Shown one piece after another: positions 1-8,542 of a stretch of DNA of 44,265 bases. The notes beneath the pieces are model-generated. The model searched no databases. It had not been told where the DNA came from and was given only the letters and a program-made list of their open reading frames with translations. Positions within the stretch are counted from its first letter, which is position 1. Each line of letters starts with the position of its first letter. This stretch comes from Gracilibacillus oryzae (GTDB lineage Bacteria; Bacillota; Bacilli; Bacillales; Amphibacillaceae), in NCBI RefSeq assembly GCF_009498735.1, contig NZ_ML762424.1, positions 1 to 44,265 on the forward strand. The letters run 5' to 3'. Position numbers and translations under genes: made by a program.

Positions 1-78
1 AGCTTCCCGCGCTCGACTTGCATGTATTAGGCACGCCGCCAGCGTTCGTCCTGAGCCAAGATCAAACTCTCAATAAAA
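1..78 (-). rRNA. rrs: 16S ribosomal RNA, 5' end only
   Basis: The reverse complement reads as the conserved bacterial 16S start: GAGAGTTTGATC, then TGGCTCAGGACGAACGCTGG and the CTAATACATGCAAGTCGAG block. Only about the first 78 nt lie in the window. The gene continues off the left edge on the minus strand. The mature 5' end near position 78 is placed by comparison with Bacillus 16S, which starts a few bases before GAGAGTTTGATC. Confidence 0.97.
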
Positions 79-256
79 CTTGCACATGGATGTGCTGATG
101 TCGATGTTGCAACAGGACGTTGCGAACTTAATCGACCTCATTTGATCTGCTCGCTTCTAAAAGCTAGCTTGTTTCTTAAATATTCATTCATACTGGTTGT
201 TTTGTTCAGTTTTCAATGATCAATGTTTATCGCCGTCTCTCAAAAGCGACCTCCTA
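79..256 (-). promoter_or_regulatory. rRNA operon leader with boxA-like antitermination element
   Basis: This is the transcribed leader between the rrn promoter and 16S. Positions 204-222 on the minus strand read TGATCATTGAAAACTGAAC, the boxA-like element common in Bacillaceae rRNA leaders and spacers. Positions 100-130 carry GTTGC repeats around CAACAGGAC that probably belong to the 16S processing stem. The placement is inferred from position and motif only. Confidence 0.7.
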
Positions 257-285
257 AATATAACATTTTTCAAAATCTAAGTCAA
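257..285 (-). promoter_or_regulatory. rrn sigma-A promoter with extended -10
   Basis: On the minus strand TTGACT (285-280) is followed by a 17-bp spacer and TATATT (262-257), with TG one base before the -10 box. It lies about 180 bp upstream of the 16S 5' end, as expected for the proximal rrn promoter. A weak hairpin further up (about 320-350) has no clear role. Confidence 0.85.
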
Positions 286-299
286 TACTTTTTTTCGAA

Positions 300-700
300 A
301 AACATTTTCTTTCTTTTTAAGAAGTCGTGTCTCACTAACGCGACTTGAATAGAATATCACAACTACAAAAAGAAAACAACTGGGAATTAATACAAATAAC
401 TATTTCCATTCTGTTTTGAATTCTGCAATATACTTATTTCTATAATAACGACAATAATGAAGCAGAGAATTCCTTAGCCTCATTTTCACTCCATTATCTT
501 TTTCATAACCAATATTAATAACTGTCTTCTTTTTTTGTATCTCTCCACCATATTTCACGCACACTAACTTATATTCGTCTTTTCATATATCGTGCTCTTA
601 CACCAATTCAATGGAATCAGCAAATAATACATGAAATGATTTTCGTTTCAATTCCAATTGAAATATAATGATAGAAAGAATATTTTTAAGGAGTTTTTCT
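300..700. other. intergenic stretch, no gene seen
   Basis: AT-rich spacer between the rrn promoter and the next gene, with no coding ORF with a ribosome binding site. TATAAT at 664-669 could be the -10 of the following gene, but no good -35 lies 16-18 bp upstream. AAGGAG at 688-693 is that gene's Shine-Dalgarno. Confidence 0.6.
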
Positions 701-2254
701 ATGGCATTTCAGATGAAGATAATGTTAGAGAACGAAAATCCACCTGTTTGGAGAAGAATTCTCATTGATGAATCCATCACATTCGAACAATTACATGATG
801 TCATCCAAGTATTATTTGATTGGGATAATGTCTCTTGGCATATCTTCCAGGCAAGGGATGATTCTGGTGAACCGCTAATAATCAAACCCGCTATTGATGA
901 ATTAGCAGATATGGCTGGAACAGATAGTGATGATATTCAGCTAGGATCAGTTTTTCATCAGCCTAATGATAAATTGCATTACATTTATGATCTGGAAAAA
1001 GAATGGAGACATGAAATAGTTTTAGAGAGGATCTTGTCAAGTTCTCCTCACACATATCCTGTTTGTATAGAAGCTAAAGGAAATGCTCCTGAGGAGTCTG
1101 GATTATTGGACGAGTTGTTTGCAGAAATAGAGGAATTGTCAGAACAGGAACTGCTGGAAATAATTAATAGCGAATTAGTAGAGATGCAGGAGTATTTCCA
1201 TTATGACACAAATGAACCTGCAATGGAGCAATGGGTTCACCTTTATAATTGGGTAGATAAATTCAAGCAGCTGAAACCGTGGAGATACTTAGATGATGGA
1301 CAAATAATAGCTATTTGGGCTGAATCCATTCAAGATTATGTCTATTGTTCCGTAATGGGACATGCGGAGATTCATTATGGCATTACCTGCTATATCGGCG
1401 GACAAGGTTTGACCTCATTATTATCTACTATAGATCAACAAGAACTTGATCAATTAACGATATTATTAAACCAGCGTGCTGTTACGTTAAATTTACTTAA
1501 TCGAAATGAATTAGAAGATGAGGAATATCAACTGATAAAAAGCATTGGCAGATCCTATCGAGGCAAAAATCAATGGCCTGCTTTTCACAGTTTAGTTCCT
1601 GGTTATTATTTATGGAAACCAGACAAGGATGAAGTAAGCTTATTATTAGAAATTTACCCGCAGTTATGGAATGTGTTAAAAAGAGTTGCGAAAGGTGATT
1701 TGAATATTCCTCAAAGCATAGAAGAATGGTATGCGTTATATAAAGACCAAGAAGGAAAGTGGATTGATTCGAACGTATCTGTTGAAAATCAATACCAAAA
1801 AGCAACCAAATCACCGGAATGTCAATTAGAAGTTTCTGAATTGGATTTAACTCGTTTGAAGAAACAGTTGCCGAAAATCAAGCAAGAATTAGAAGTGGCA
1901 GCCGTTCCTTTTCCAGAGCCTGTTCAGGAACACCCAAAGGCCAGGCCATTCTTTCCATTTCTGTTCTTAGTTGTTGATGTTGAGACACAATTAGTGCTCT
2001 ATCAAGAGATGATTCGAATGGATGAAAGTATTGCTACAAAACAAGCTATGTTGACAAGTGCAATTAATCAGTTGAAAGCCATTCCCAATATCATTTATAT
2101 GGATGATTTACTTTTGGCTGAGGAACTGGCACCTGTTGCCGCTAAGATGCAGATTAACTTAGAAATAGTCGACCAATTACAAAACGTAAACACAGTTATT
2201 GAGGAAATATTAGAAATGATGGATCCTCGCAATGAAGATAATTTACCATTTTAA
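701..2254 (+). CDS. plasmid pRiA4b ORF-3-like protein with long C-terminal extension
   Basis: 517 aa. The first 110 residues (MAFQMKIMLENENPPVWRRI, then LFDWDNVSWHIF and LHYIYDLEKEWRHEIVLE) match the pRiA4b ORF-3 family fold, a small domain of unknown biochemical function. The rest is larger than the classic family. The last 120 residues look like a separate alpha/beta domain (FLFLVVDVETQLVLYQEM, then IPNIIYMDDLLLAEEL), possibly of the DUF6930 type; that name is from memory. ATG 701 is preferred over the upstream in-frame ATG at 668 because AAGGAG sits 7 nt before it and nothing suitable precedes 668. It stands alone next to the rRNA operon. No function is assigned. Confidence 0.8.
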   Translation: MAFQMKIMLENENPPVWRRILIDESITFEQLHDVIQVLFDWDNVSWHIFQARDDSGEPLIIKPAIDELADMAGTDSDDIQLGSVFHQPNDKLHYIYDLEKEWRHEIVLERILSSSPHTYPVCIEAKGNAPEESGLLDELFAEIEELSEQELLEIINSELVEMQEYFHYDTNEPAMEQWVHLYNWVDKFKQLKPWRYLDDGQIIAIWAESIQDYVYCSVMGHAEIHYGITCYIGGQGLTSLLSTIDQQELDQLTILLNQRAVTLNLLNRNELEDEEYQLIKSIGRSYRGKNQWPAFHSLVPGYYLWKPDKDEVSLLLEIYPQLWNVLKRVAKGDLNIPQSIEEWYALYKDQEGKWIDSNVSVENQYQKATKSPECQLEVSELDLTRLKKQLPKIKQELEVAAVPFPEPVQEHPKARPFFPFLFLVVDVETQLVLYQEMIRMDESIATKQAMLTSAINQLKAIPNIIYMDDLLLAEELAPVAAKMQINLEIVDQLQNVNTVIEEILEMMDPRNEDNLPF

Positions 2255-2323
2255 TTTGGATAAATGCTGACACTAATTTTTTATCTCTTATAACCTCCCT
2301 ACAATATAAAGAATCGGGTGTAA

Positions 2324-2347
2324 AGGGGAATGGTTCACCATTCCCCT
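2324..2347 (+). terminator. hairpin after the pRiA4b-like gene
   Basis: Perfect 10-bp stem AGGGGAATGG/CCATTCCCCT with a TTCA tetraloop, 70 bp after the stop codon. No U-run follows, so it may be a 3'-end stabiliser or a degenerate terminator. The rest of the 327-bp gap to 2581 shows nothing else recognisable. Confidence 0.45.
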
Positions 2348-2581
2348 AACTCGATCCCTTGACAGAAATGAACTTCACCCCTAAATTGTTTTTCTTTAAT
2401 GAATATTATTGATGTTTTGTAAAACTATAAGGTAGAGCGACAGGCGTTTATTTTAAACATTACGAATAAAAAATTCCAAGATTCAAAATTATCTTGAATT
2501 CAAATATTTCGACACACGAAATAAATAGATTTATAATAGACATCTATTCAATAATATTTCGAACTAAAGGAGAAGATATAT

Positions 2582-3310
2582 ATGAGCTTTTCAGGTAAAG
2601 TTGTATTAATTACAGGAGCAGCTGGCGGCATTGGAATTGCAGCTGCAAAAGCATATGCAAAGGAAGGTGCTAAATTAGCATTAGTAGATCTTTCCAAGGA
2701 AGCATTAGAGGATGCAGCTAAAGAAATTAATGCAAGTGATGTTTTACTGCTTAGGGCAGATGTTTCCAAAGAAGAAGATGTAAAACAATATGTAGAAGAA
2801 ACCAAAAATAAATTTGGACAAATTGATGTTTTTGTTAATAACGCAGGTATTAATGGAAAGTTTGCAAACATTGATGAACAAACTGCAGAAAACTATCAAG
2901 CTGTATTCGGTGTCAATGTTATGGGTGCTTTCTTTGGCTTAAAATATGTATTGAAGGTAATGAAAGAACAAAAAAGTGGTGCGATTGTTAATACTGCTTC
3001 AAACGGCGGTCTGTTAGGCGCTCCGGGGATGAGTGCTTATGTTGCATCTAAACATGCGGTAATTGGTTTAAATAAAACAGCTGCATTAGAGGCTGCTGAT
3101 TACGGCATACGCGTGAATGCGGTAGCCCCATCAGGTGTCGATACACAAATGATGCGCTCCATTGAATCCAATGCAATGCCGGGAATGAATCGTTATGCGA
3201 CTGCAGAAGAAATTGCAGACTTAATGGTATTCCTGTCTTCTGAGAAGGCGTCCTTTATTTCTGGTGCTTATTACAGAATTGATGGTGCTCAAGGAGCAAC
3301 TTCCGTATAA
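2582..3310 (+). CDS. SDR family NAD(P)-dependent oxidoreductase
   Basis: 242 aa, the classic short-chain dehydrogenase/reductase length. The N-terminal Rossmann motif TGAAGGIG (TGxxxGxG) is at residues 12-19, with an acidic residue after beta-2 (ALVDLS) that suggests NAD(H) preference. NNAG is near residue 87, the catalytic Ser in NTASNGG near 138, and YVASK (YxxxK) near 151. The substrate cannot be told from sequence; FabG-like acyl reductases and sugar or steroid dehydrogenases share this layout. The start is fixed by AAAGGAG about 10 nt upstream of the ATG. It is monocistronic, with a strong terminator after it. Confidence 0.93.
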   Translation: MSFSGKVVLITGAAGGIGIAAAKAYAKEGAKLALVDLSKEALEDAAKEINASDVLLLRADVSKEEDVKQYVEETKNKFGQIDVFVNNAGINGKFANIDEQTAENYQAVFGVNVMGAFFGLKYVLKVMKEQKSGAIVNTASNGGLLGAPGMSAYVASKHAVIGLNKTAALEAADYGIRVNAVAPSGVDTQMMRSIESNAMPGMNRYATAEEIADLMVFLSSEKASFISGAYYRIDGAQGATSV

Positions 3311-3333
3311 TTAATATATTGATGGTGAAGCAG

Positions 3334-3371
3334 GAATTCATTCGTTATTGATCAACGAATGAATTCTTTTT
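3334..3371 (+). terminator. Rho-independent terminator of the SDR gene
   Basis: Perfect 13-bp inverted repeat GAATTCATTCGTT/AACGAATGAATTC around a 7-nt loop, followed by TTTTT, 24 bp after the SDR stop codon. Confidence 0.9.
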
Positions 3372-3536
3372 CATCTTTTAACTCTTCGTCTTCTACTAAG
3401 ATCCTATAAAAAGATTAAAGATTCTATCAGGAAAAAATTCAAGCCCATTTCCCTGTTTCAGTTTTATGTGATGCTTGAGAATAAGGGGCGCTTTACTAAC
3501 GTTCATCTTTGAGAGATTATATGATATGTAAGTGAA

Positions 3537-3571
3537 AAAAGTGTGCATTATAGTTGCTTATGCACACTTTT
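3537..3571 (-). terminator. terminator, best read on the minus strand
   Basis: 12-bp perfect stem AAAAGTGTGCAT/ATGCACACTTTT with an 11-nt loop. On the minus strand it is followed by a run of six T. It lies 129 bp past the SLH-CAP stop codon on that strand and can also act on the plus strand. Apart from the two terminators and a repeat scar, the 3311-3699 gap holds no gene. Confidence 0.75.
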
Positions 3572-3640
3572 CCTAATTTTAAAAAATCTATCAGCTAATG
3601 AAGACTCAAATTATTACCGGGAACGCTTAAGTAGATGCTA

Positions 3641-3670
3641 GATAAAGTGAGGCTCTAATCATTGGTTTTT
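3641..3670 (+). repeat. scar of the dispersed structured repeat
   Basis: GATAAAGTGAGGCTCTAATC followed by ATTGGTTTTT closely resembles the first 30 bp of the full repeat copy at 8543 (ATAAAGTGAGACTTTGATCA then ATGGGGGTTTTT). The rest of the element is missing. It is listed as a degenerate remnant. Confidence 0.45.
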
Positions 3671-3699
3671 GAACACAACTTTTTCTTCCCTTCCTCTAT

Positions 3700-4716
3700 T
3701 TATTTCCCGATAAACATCTGTGTCCAGTACGTGTTATAACTTCCACCTTCCACATAGCCAACCCCTATATGGGTAATGCCCTCACGTAAAATATTCGCGC
3801 GGTGGCCATCACTATTCATCCATGCATTAACCACCTGCTCAGGGGTTTGCTGACCTGAGGCAATATTTTCTGCTGCGGTAGAATAGTCAATATCAAATTC
3901 ACTCATCATCTGAAATGGGGAACCATAGGTTGGAGAAGTATGAGCAAAATAGTTATTATCCCTCATATCAGCTGATTTGAGTTCCGCTACTTCTGCTAAT
4001 TCGGCATCAATCTCAAGTGGTGCCAAGCCACGGCTTGTCCGCTCCTGGTTCGTTAAACGGACTACTTCTTCCTCATAAGTACTTTCTGTTTCTTCTGGCA
4101 TAATGCCATCCTCATAATCCATTACTCTTTTTAACATAACGGCAAATTCTGCTCTCGTGATCTCATCATCCGGACGTATCGTTCCATTTGGATACCCATT
4201 CATCAATCGGTTGGATGCTAAATTTGTGATGGCCTCTTCCGCCCAGTGTCCTTTTTTTAAATCAGAAAAAGAACGATCAATTGATCCTGCATTGATAGAA
4301 TAAGCATTATCGAAAATGACTGCGGCCTCTGCCCTGGTAATGGAATGAGTTGGTCGAAAGGTGATGTCCGGATATCCTTTAACAATTTGTAGTGCAGCTG
4401 CAGTATCAATTATCTCTTTATAAAAATAATCCTCACTCACATCAGAAAAAGTGCTGTCAAACGTACCTACCATCTCTCTGTAATTTGCTAGTACGATCAA
4501 TTTCGCCACTTCGGCACGGGTGATGGACCGGTTCGGGGCAAATTCCTCACTGTTTACACCATTAATGATATCCTTCTCATGTAATTCATTAATCGCATCT
4601 TCCGCCCAGGGGACTTTTTGCAGATCATTAAAAGCAAGGGATGTTAATGGCATGCTAAAAAAAAGAACTGCAAACAGTAATAGTGCAATACTTTTCCTGC
4701 TATCTAGTATTCTCAT
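3700..4716 (-). CDS. S-layer-homology (SLH) CAP/SCP-domain exported protein
   Basis: 338 aa. Residues 1-28 are a Sec signal peptide (MRILDSRK, hydrophobic core, SLA-type cleavage). Three SLH domains follow (about 30-72, 85-135, 148-200), each ending in the ITRAE signature, which anchors proteins to pyruvylated secondary wall polymer. Residues 215-338 are a CAP/SCP domain (LTNQERTSRGLAPL, FAHTSPTYGSPF, AAENIASG, SDGHRANIL, THIGVGYV) with the cation-binding His/Glu tetrad. The family is extracellular, but the substrate of bacterial CAP domains is unclear. AAAGGAGGAAAGCTT precedes the ATG. It is monocistronic and faces the SDR gene. Confidence 0.92.
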   Translation of the reverse strand: MRILDSRKSIALLLFAVLFFSMPLTSLAFNDLQKVPWAEDAINELHEKDIINGVNSEEFAPNRSITRAEVAKLIVLANYREMVGTFDSTFSDVSEDYFYKEIIDTAAALQIVKGYPDITFRPTHSITRAEAAVIFDNAYSINAGSIDRSFSDLKKGHWAEEAITNLASNRLMNGYPNGTIRPDDEITRAEFAVMLKRVMDYEDGIMPEETESTYEEEVVRLTNQERTSRGLAPLEIDAELAEVAELKSADMRDNNYFAHTSPTYGSPFQMMSEFDIDYSTAAENIASGQQTPEQVVNAWMNSDGHRANILREGITHIGVGYVEGGSYNTYWTQMFIGK

Positions 4717-4821
4717 AAGCTTTCCTCCTTTAAAATAGTATACTTTTTTTATTCCATCCTATATTATAGATGAAACCTGAATTTTCTGCCGCATTTTTTA
4801 CAAAATTGTAGTTTGATTGAA

Positions 4822-4867
4822 AAAAAGCTGAAGTACCTGCATCAAAAACAGTATACTTCAGCTTTTT
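4822..4867 (-). terminator. terminator after the prenyltransferase gene (bidirectional)
   Basis: 14-bp perfect stem AAAAAGCTGAAGTA/TACTTCAGCTTTTT. On the minus strand it is followed by a T-run and begins 3 bp after the prenyltransferase stop codon. It separates that operon from the SLH-CAP gene. Confidence 0.88.
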
Positions 4868-4869
4868 CG

Positions 4870-5571
4870 CTATAATATGTGGGAAAATTCCCTGCGATGG
4901 TAGACACTCTCTAAAGCTTTGATATATAAGTCCTGCTTAAAATCAGGGAATAATTCATCAACAAAGCATAGTTCAGACATCGAAGACTGCCACATCAGAA
5001 AGTTACTTATCCGCTTTTCTCCACCAGTTCTGATCAAAATATCAGGATCAGGCAAATCTTTTGTATATAAGTAGCCTTCAAACACACGCTCATCTACTTG
5101 GTCAATCGAAAGATTCTTATCCTTCACATCCTTAATAATATGAGAAATTGCCTGGACAATCTCACTCCTGCCACTATAATTCAAGGCAAAATTAACAATC
5201 AGTCCTGTGTTATCCTCTGTTTCCTTCATTGCTTTCAACACGACTTCTCTCGTCTTTTTAGGCAGGTTCTCGATATCGCCAGAGATTAGAATTTTAATAT
5301 TCCGTCTCATAAACTCTGGCAGTTTTTGATTAAAGAATTTAATTGGCAAACTCATCAAATAATTCACCTCTTCTTTTGGCCGTTTCCAATTCTCTGTAGA
5401 AAAGGCATACAGCGTTAAAATCCTAATTCCCAGCGCTGCACTTGCATCAATGAGTTCCTCCATCGTTTGGGAACCTGCATAGTGACCTTCACTCCTGCTT
5501 CTGCCATGAAGTTTCCCCCAACGGCCATTTCCATCCATAATGATTGCAACATGTTCCGGAATTGTATTCAT
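4870..5571 (-). CDS. isoprenyl transferase (cis-prenyltransferase), stand-alone UppS paralogue
   Basis: 233 aa. It carries every family signature: MDGNGRWGK at residues 12-20 with the catalytic Asp, LTLYAFSTENWKRP, NFALNYSGRSEI, and DPDILIRTGGEKRISNF with WQSSMSE near the C-terminus. Such enzymes condense isopentenyl diphosphate onto an allylic diphosphate; UppS makes the undecaprenyl carrier for wall synthesis. Here the gene is not in the usual frr-uppS-cdsA-rseP context. It follows the DUF4173 gene after a 12-bp gap, so it is co-transcribed with it. It is shorter than typical UppS (about 250-260 aa). A second paralogue with another chain length is possible. AAGGAGG precedes the ATG. Confidence 0.9.
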   Translation of the reverse strand: MNTIPEHVAIIMDGNGRWGKLHGRSRSEGHYAGSQTMEELIDASAALGIRILTLYAFSTENWKRPKEEVNYLMSLPIKFFNQKLPEFMRRNIKILISGDIENLPKKTREVVLKAMKETEDNTGLIVNFALNYSGRSEIVQAISHIIKDVKDKNLSIDQVDERVFEGYLYTKDLPDPDILIRTGGEKRISNFLMWQSSMSELCFVDELFPDFKQDLYIKALESVYHRREFSHIL

Positions 5572-5583
5572 ACGGCTTCCTCC

Positions 5584-7053
5584 TTACTTTAATTCAAGTT
5601 CCTGAAGTCTTTTTACTACTTGCTGTTTCTTCAAATTAAAAGATTGCCATGTATCCAGATCAAGGTCTTCTATCATTTGTTTGCGGTCTGTTAACAGACT
5701 TCGTAACTCTGGGTAATCTGGCTCCATTTCATATAATGTAATCAACCCATCAATTCCTGAGTAGGATAATGAGTTTAAATAATAAATATCCATTTTCTTT
5801 GTTTGTTGATAACGTTCCAGGTTATTATTAACAATCATTTCTTCCAGGTTGACCGCATTTAAACCAGTGTAAAAAAGTAATGCTGCTATAAGATAAAAAT
5901 GCGATAGTGAAATCTTCTCCAGCCAGACACGGAAGAATGTGTAAGCAAAGATCACAATAAGAAACAACATAAATGCATGGGCAAGAATTCGATCCATCGT
6001 AAAACCATATGCATTCTCATACATACTTAGTCGTAAATATGCTGAGGCAAGCATTACACCACTTGTAACAATTAAAAGAGAATACATGATTTTCATAAAA
6101 TAACTGCCAGACTTTCGCTTTATACGGACGAGCTTGAGACAAATTAACAATAATGACCAGTTGATCACAGTTACGACAACAAGTTCGAAAAATCCTCTGC
6201 GCGCATACTCAGCAAAGGTAAAGTCGGCTTGAATCGCTTCTCCAAAAAAATACTTAAATTGAATAACAGCAAATAATAGATAGATACTGTTTAACAGCAC
6301 GACAACAGTACCGGCAATTACGCCATCCCAGCTTATCGGCTTATGACCATTGGCTGGTCTGCCCAGTGGAATCACATACCGTTTTCTTAGTGTCTGGAAT
6401 GCTGAGAAGAACAATAAAGTTAACAGAATGACAGCAATCACCCGGAAGAATCCCTCAAGGAAATTCATTCCTAAAATAAATCTGGGAACTTCCATGATCA
6501 CATTTCCAAAATTTTCATCAGCAGATACCAAAAGGCCGACAATCACTAACAATAACGGTCCTCCAAGCAGTAATCCAATCACAATTCGTTTTACTGTCAG
6601 TAAAGCAGCTTTACTCATTCGTCTGAAGAGGGTTCTTTTTAAAATAAATTTCACCCATCTTTTGCCATAGCCGAATGTTTGTGTGAACTTCTGAGTTAAT
6701 TGATTAACAAAAATGGTGGATATCCAGTCAATGTTATTCGGTGTTGTCATCAAAACGATATGGATAAATACCAACACAGGGATCACTAAAATATTCAAAT
6801 CATAAAAAATTTCATTATCGTAAAATAAATAAGAAGCCGCCAACACCCAGATCATAACCATCAGCAACAATCCAATTCGGCGATGGGAAAACTTTATCCC
6901 CAACCGGGAAAACAAAATAAGATAAAAAGCTGCGATAAATATGATATAGGAAATTCCTATAACACCATGAAAAAAACTAAGCTCTGCCAATATACCAAGA
7001 CCTAGACAAACAAATAAAAACAGGAAACTTTTTTGACGTTGTTTCACATTCAT
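5584..7053 (-). CDS. DUF4173-family polytopic membrane protein
   Basis: 489 aa with about 12 hydrophobic segments spread over residues 8-405, and a soluble C-terminal tail rich in charged residues (LNSLSYSGIDGLITLYEMEP, then an EDLDLDTWQSFNLKKQQ stretch). The layout and the tail matching 'D.YYLNSLSYSGI' fit the DUF4153/DUF4173 family. Family function is unknown. It is the first gene of a two-gene unit with the prenyltransferase and lies 88 bp after the HAAS gene. GGTGGTGT gives a weak ribosome binding site. A long palindrome sits in its leader (7072-7102). Confidence 0.85.
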   Translation of the reverse strand: MNVKQRQKSFLFLFVCLGLGILAELSFFHGVIGISYIIFIAAFYLILFSRLGIKFSHRRIGLLLMVMIWVLAASYLFYDNEIFYDLNILVIPVLVFIHIVLMTTPNNIDWISTIFVNQLTQKFTQTFGYGKRWVKFILKRTLFRRMSKAALLTVKRIVIGLLLGGPLLLVIVGLLVSADENFGNVIMEVPRFILGMNFLEGFFRVIAVILLTLLFFSAFQTLRKRYVIPLGRPANGHKPISWDGVIAGTVVVLLNSIYLLFAVIQFKYFFGEAIQADFTFAEYARRGFFELVVVTVINWSLLLICLKLVRIKRKSGSYFMKIMYSLLIVTSGVMLASAYLRLSMYENAYGFTMDRILAHAFMLFLIVIFAYTFFRVWLEKISLSHFYLIAALLFYTGLNAVNLEEMIVNNNLERYQQTKKMDIYYLNSLSYSGIDGLITLYEMEPDYPELRSLLTDRKQMIEDLDLDTWQSFNLKKQQVVKRLQELELK

Positions 7054-7071
7054 ACACCACCATTTAGTTTT

Positions 7072-7102
7072 TCTATATACATAGCTTTTCTATGTATATA
7101 GA
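7072..7102. promoter_or_regulatory. 13-bp-arm palindrome in the DUF4173 leader
   Basis: TCTATATACATAG, 5-nt loop, CTATGTATATAGA: a perfect inverted repeat 19 bp upstream of the DUF4173 ATG. The same strand-relative 10-mer TTCTATATAC also overlaps the -10 box of the padR promoter (8142-8133 on the minus strand). It may be a PadR operator or an RNA hairpin; there is no T-run on the minus side. Confidence 0.5.
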
Positions 7103-7141
7103 TAAAAAAATACATTATTTCTGATATTCCAGGGCAAGGTG

Positions 7142-7768
7142 CTAAACGGAAGCTTTCCTTCCCCAGCGATATCCAATCCAGCTAATCGGGTACAGGACCA
7201 ATGTCAGTAATATACATACCAATATAAAAGGACCATTTAAAAGCGGCTGAAACCATTCATATGGTACAAGTTTAAACACAATTAAGTACATTAAAATAAG
7301 ATTTGGTATAACTGCATATGTAAAAGTTCTCTGAAGTATTTTCAATCCACCGCTGCCAAATTCTTTCCCAATCTCGTATCCAAGTAAGCCCCAAAAGCCC
7401 ATATACACGATAATGATGATCGAAGGTATAGCTGTAAGCCATTTCCACAAAACTTCAATCCATTCTACCTCGTATATATTATAGAGAATGGTAAAAATAA
7501 TTCCGCCAGCAAACAGGAGGACATTTAATACAACAAACAACAGCTGCATCTTTTTCGGTGTTACTGTCGCCTCATCTTTCCAGATGCTTGCGATCTCTTC
7601 TGGTGTTCCTAACCTTTTGACAATCTCATCATAGACTTCTGTTATGTCCTCTTCCTGCAAAAGTTCATATACATGAGATTGATACTCTTCCATAATCTGC
7701 TGCTTTTCAGGGTGTTTTCCAAGAGCCTGATCAAGCTCCTGAAAAAACCGTTTATCGCCTGCTGTCAC
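7142..7768 (-). CDS. HAAS/DUF1700-like membrane protein paired with PadR
   Basis: 208 aa. The N-terminal 70 residues form the small helical HAAS/DUF1700-type domain ([20 protein letters not shown], then [15 protein letters not shown]). After it come about four hydrophobic segments (roughly 75-97, 110-131, 148-168, 176-198). The family is typically encoded with a PadR repressor and is thought to act as a membrane partner in a switch. Its start overlaps the padR stop by 4 bp (ATGA), so translation is coupled. DUF4173 lies downstream on the same strand and is a likely target or partner. Confidence 0.87.
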   Translation of the reverse strand: MTAGDKRFFQELDQALGKHPEKQQIMEEYQSHVYELLQEEDITEVYDEIVKRLGTPEEIASIWKDEATVTPKKMQLLFVVLNVLLFAGGIIFTILYNIYEVEWIEVLWKWLTAIPSIIIIVYMGFWGLLGYEIGKEFGSGGLKILQRTFTYAVIPNLILMYLIVFKLVPYEWFQPLLNGPFILVCILLTLVLYPISWIGYRWGRKASV

Positions 7769-8097
7769 GACTCACTTCTCCCGATCAGGTTATTCATTAC
7801 CTGAACATAACGATGCCATTCTTTTGTTTTGGCTTCCAGTATGCTCGTGCCTTCATCGGTAATACGGTAATATTTCCGGGCAGGACCCTTTTCTTGATTT
7901 TGCCAATAGCATTCAATATACTCTTGCTTCTCCAGCTTATGAAGAGCGGGATATAAGGTACCTTCCTTAAGCTGCAAATTATGGTCACTGCGGCGATCCA
8001 TTTCCTTCACAAGCTCATAGCCATACATATCACGTTCCTGTAATAACTGCAGAACAAGCAGTGATGTGCTTCCTTTTACCAATTCACGATCAAACAT
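7765..8097 (-). CDS. PadR family transcriptional regulator
   Basis: 110 aa winged-helix protein of the short PadR class: [40 protein letters not shown], then [14 protein letters not shown], the wing and dimer-helix region. PadR proteins repress nearby genes, usually their own operon, and release DNA on binding a ligand or partner. It is the first gene of the padR-HAAS operon. The promoter and a palindrome lie immediately upstream. The ribosome binding site is GGTGAG, 4 nt before the ATG. Confidence 0.93.
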   Translation of the reverse strand: MFDRELVKGSTSLLVLQLLQERDMYGYELVKEMDRRSDHNLQLKEGTLYPALHKLEKQEYIECYWQNQEKGPARKYYRITDEGTSILEAKTKEWHRYVQVMNNLIGRSES

Positions 8098-8106
8098 TTT
8101 CTCACC

Positions 8107-8159
8107 TACCTAGATTTATTAGGTAAGTGTAGTATATAGAATTTCGAGGTAGTTGTAAA
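8107..8159 (-). promoter_or_regulatory. padR promoter and candidate operator
   Basis: On the minus strand TTTACA (8159-8154), a 17-bp spacer and TATACT (8136-8131) form a near-consensus sigma-A promoter. The transcribed start region carries the inverted repeat TACCTA-N7-TAGGTA (8107-8125), well placed for autorepression. The -10 region contains the TTCTATATAC 10-mer also found in the DUF4173 leader palindrome. Confidence 0.7.
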
Positions 8160-8364
8160 GGGGAGATTTGGAAAAAGTTTTGTAATACTGAACGTAACGA
8201 GTAACTTATTCAGCGCACCATTAATTGTACAACCAGAAATTCACGATGACCGTCATCCTAATCATCATCTCACTAACATAGCTCCTCCCTTCGATTCTCA
8301 ATTGTTGTCTGCTCACAACAATAAATTATAGGTTTCTTTCCGAAATTTTATTTACCCGAATCAT

Positions 8365-8393
8365 TTGACAGCGTTTTCTAAATAAGTTACAAT
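8365..8393 (+). promoter_or_regulatory. glpFK sigma-A promoter with overlapping cre-like site
   Basis: TTGACA (8365-8370), 17-bp spacer, TACAAT (8388-8393). TGACAGCGTTTTCT at 8366-8379 fits the CcpA cre consensus with one or two mismatches and overlaps the -35 box. B. subtilis glpFK is known to be under catabolite repression through a cre at its promoter. CcpA control here is inferred from the match. Confidence 0.78.
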
Positions 8394-8435
8394 TTTTCTC
8401 AACAAGTTAATTATTTAATGTGTCGGAGATATGGA

Positions 8436-8501
8436 GTCCACACTGCAATATTTATACTTTCCTAGGAAGAGGTATGAAAATTGCTGGTGTGGGCTTTTTT
8501 T
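8436..8501 (+). promoter_or_regulatory. glpFK leader terminator, GlpP-type antitermination site
   Basis: About 45 nt after the promoter, CCACACTGCAAT (8438-8449) pairs with ATTGCTGGTGTGG (8480-8492), leaving a one-base bulge, and is followed by GGC and seven T. TTCCTAGGAA sits in the loop. In B. subtilis, glycerol-3-phosphate-bound GlpP lets RNA polymerase pass such a leader terminator before glpF. glpP itself is not in the window, so the regulator is inferred. Confidence 0.72.
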
Positions 8502-8542
8502 CACTTCGATCATGCACGTGCATTTCTTGTTGATTATTCCCT

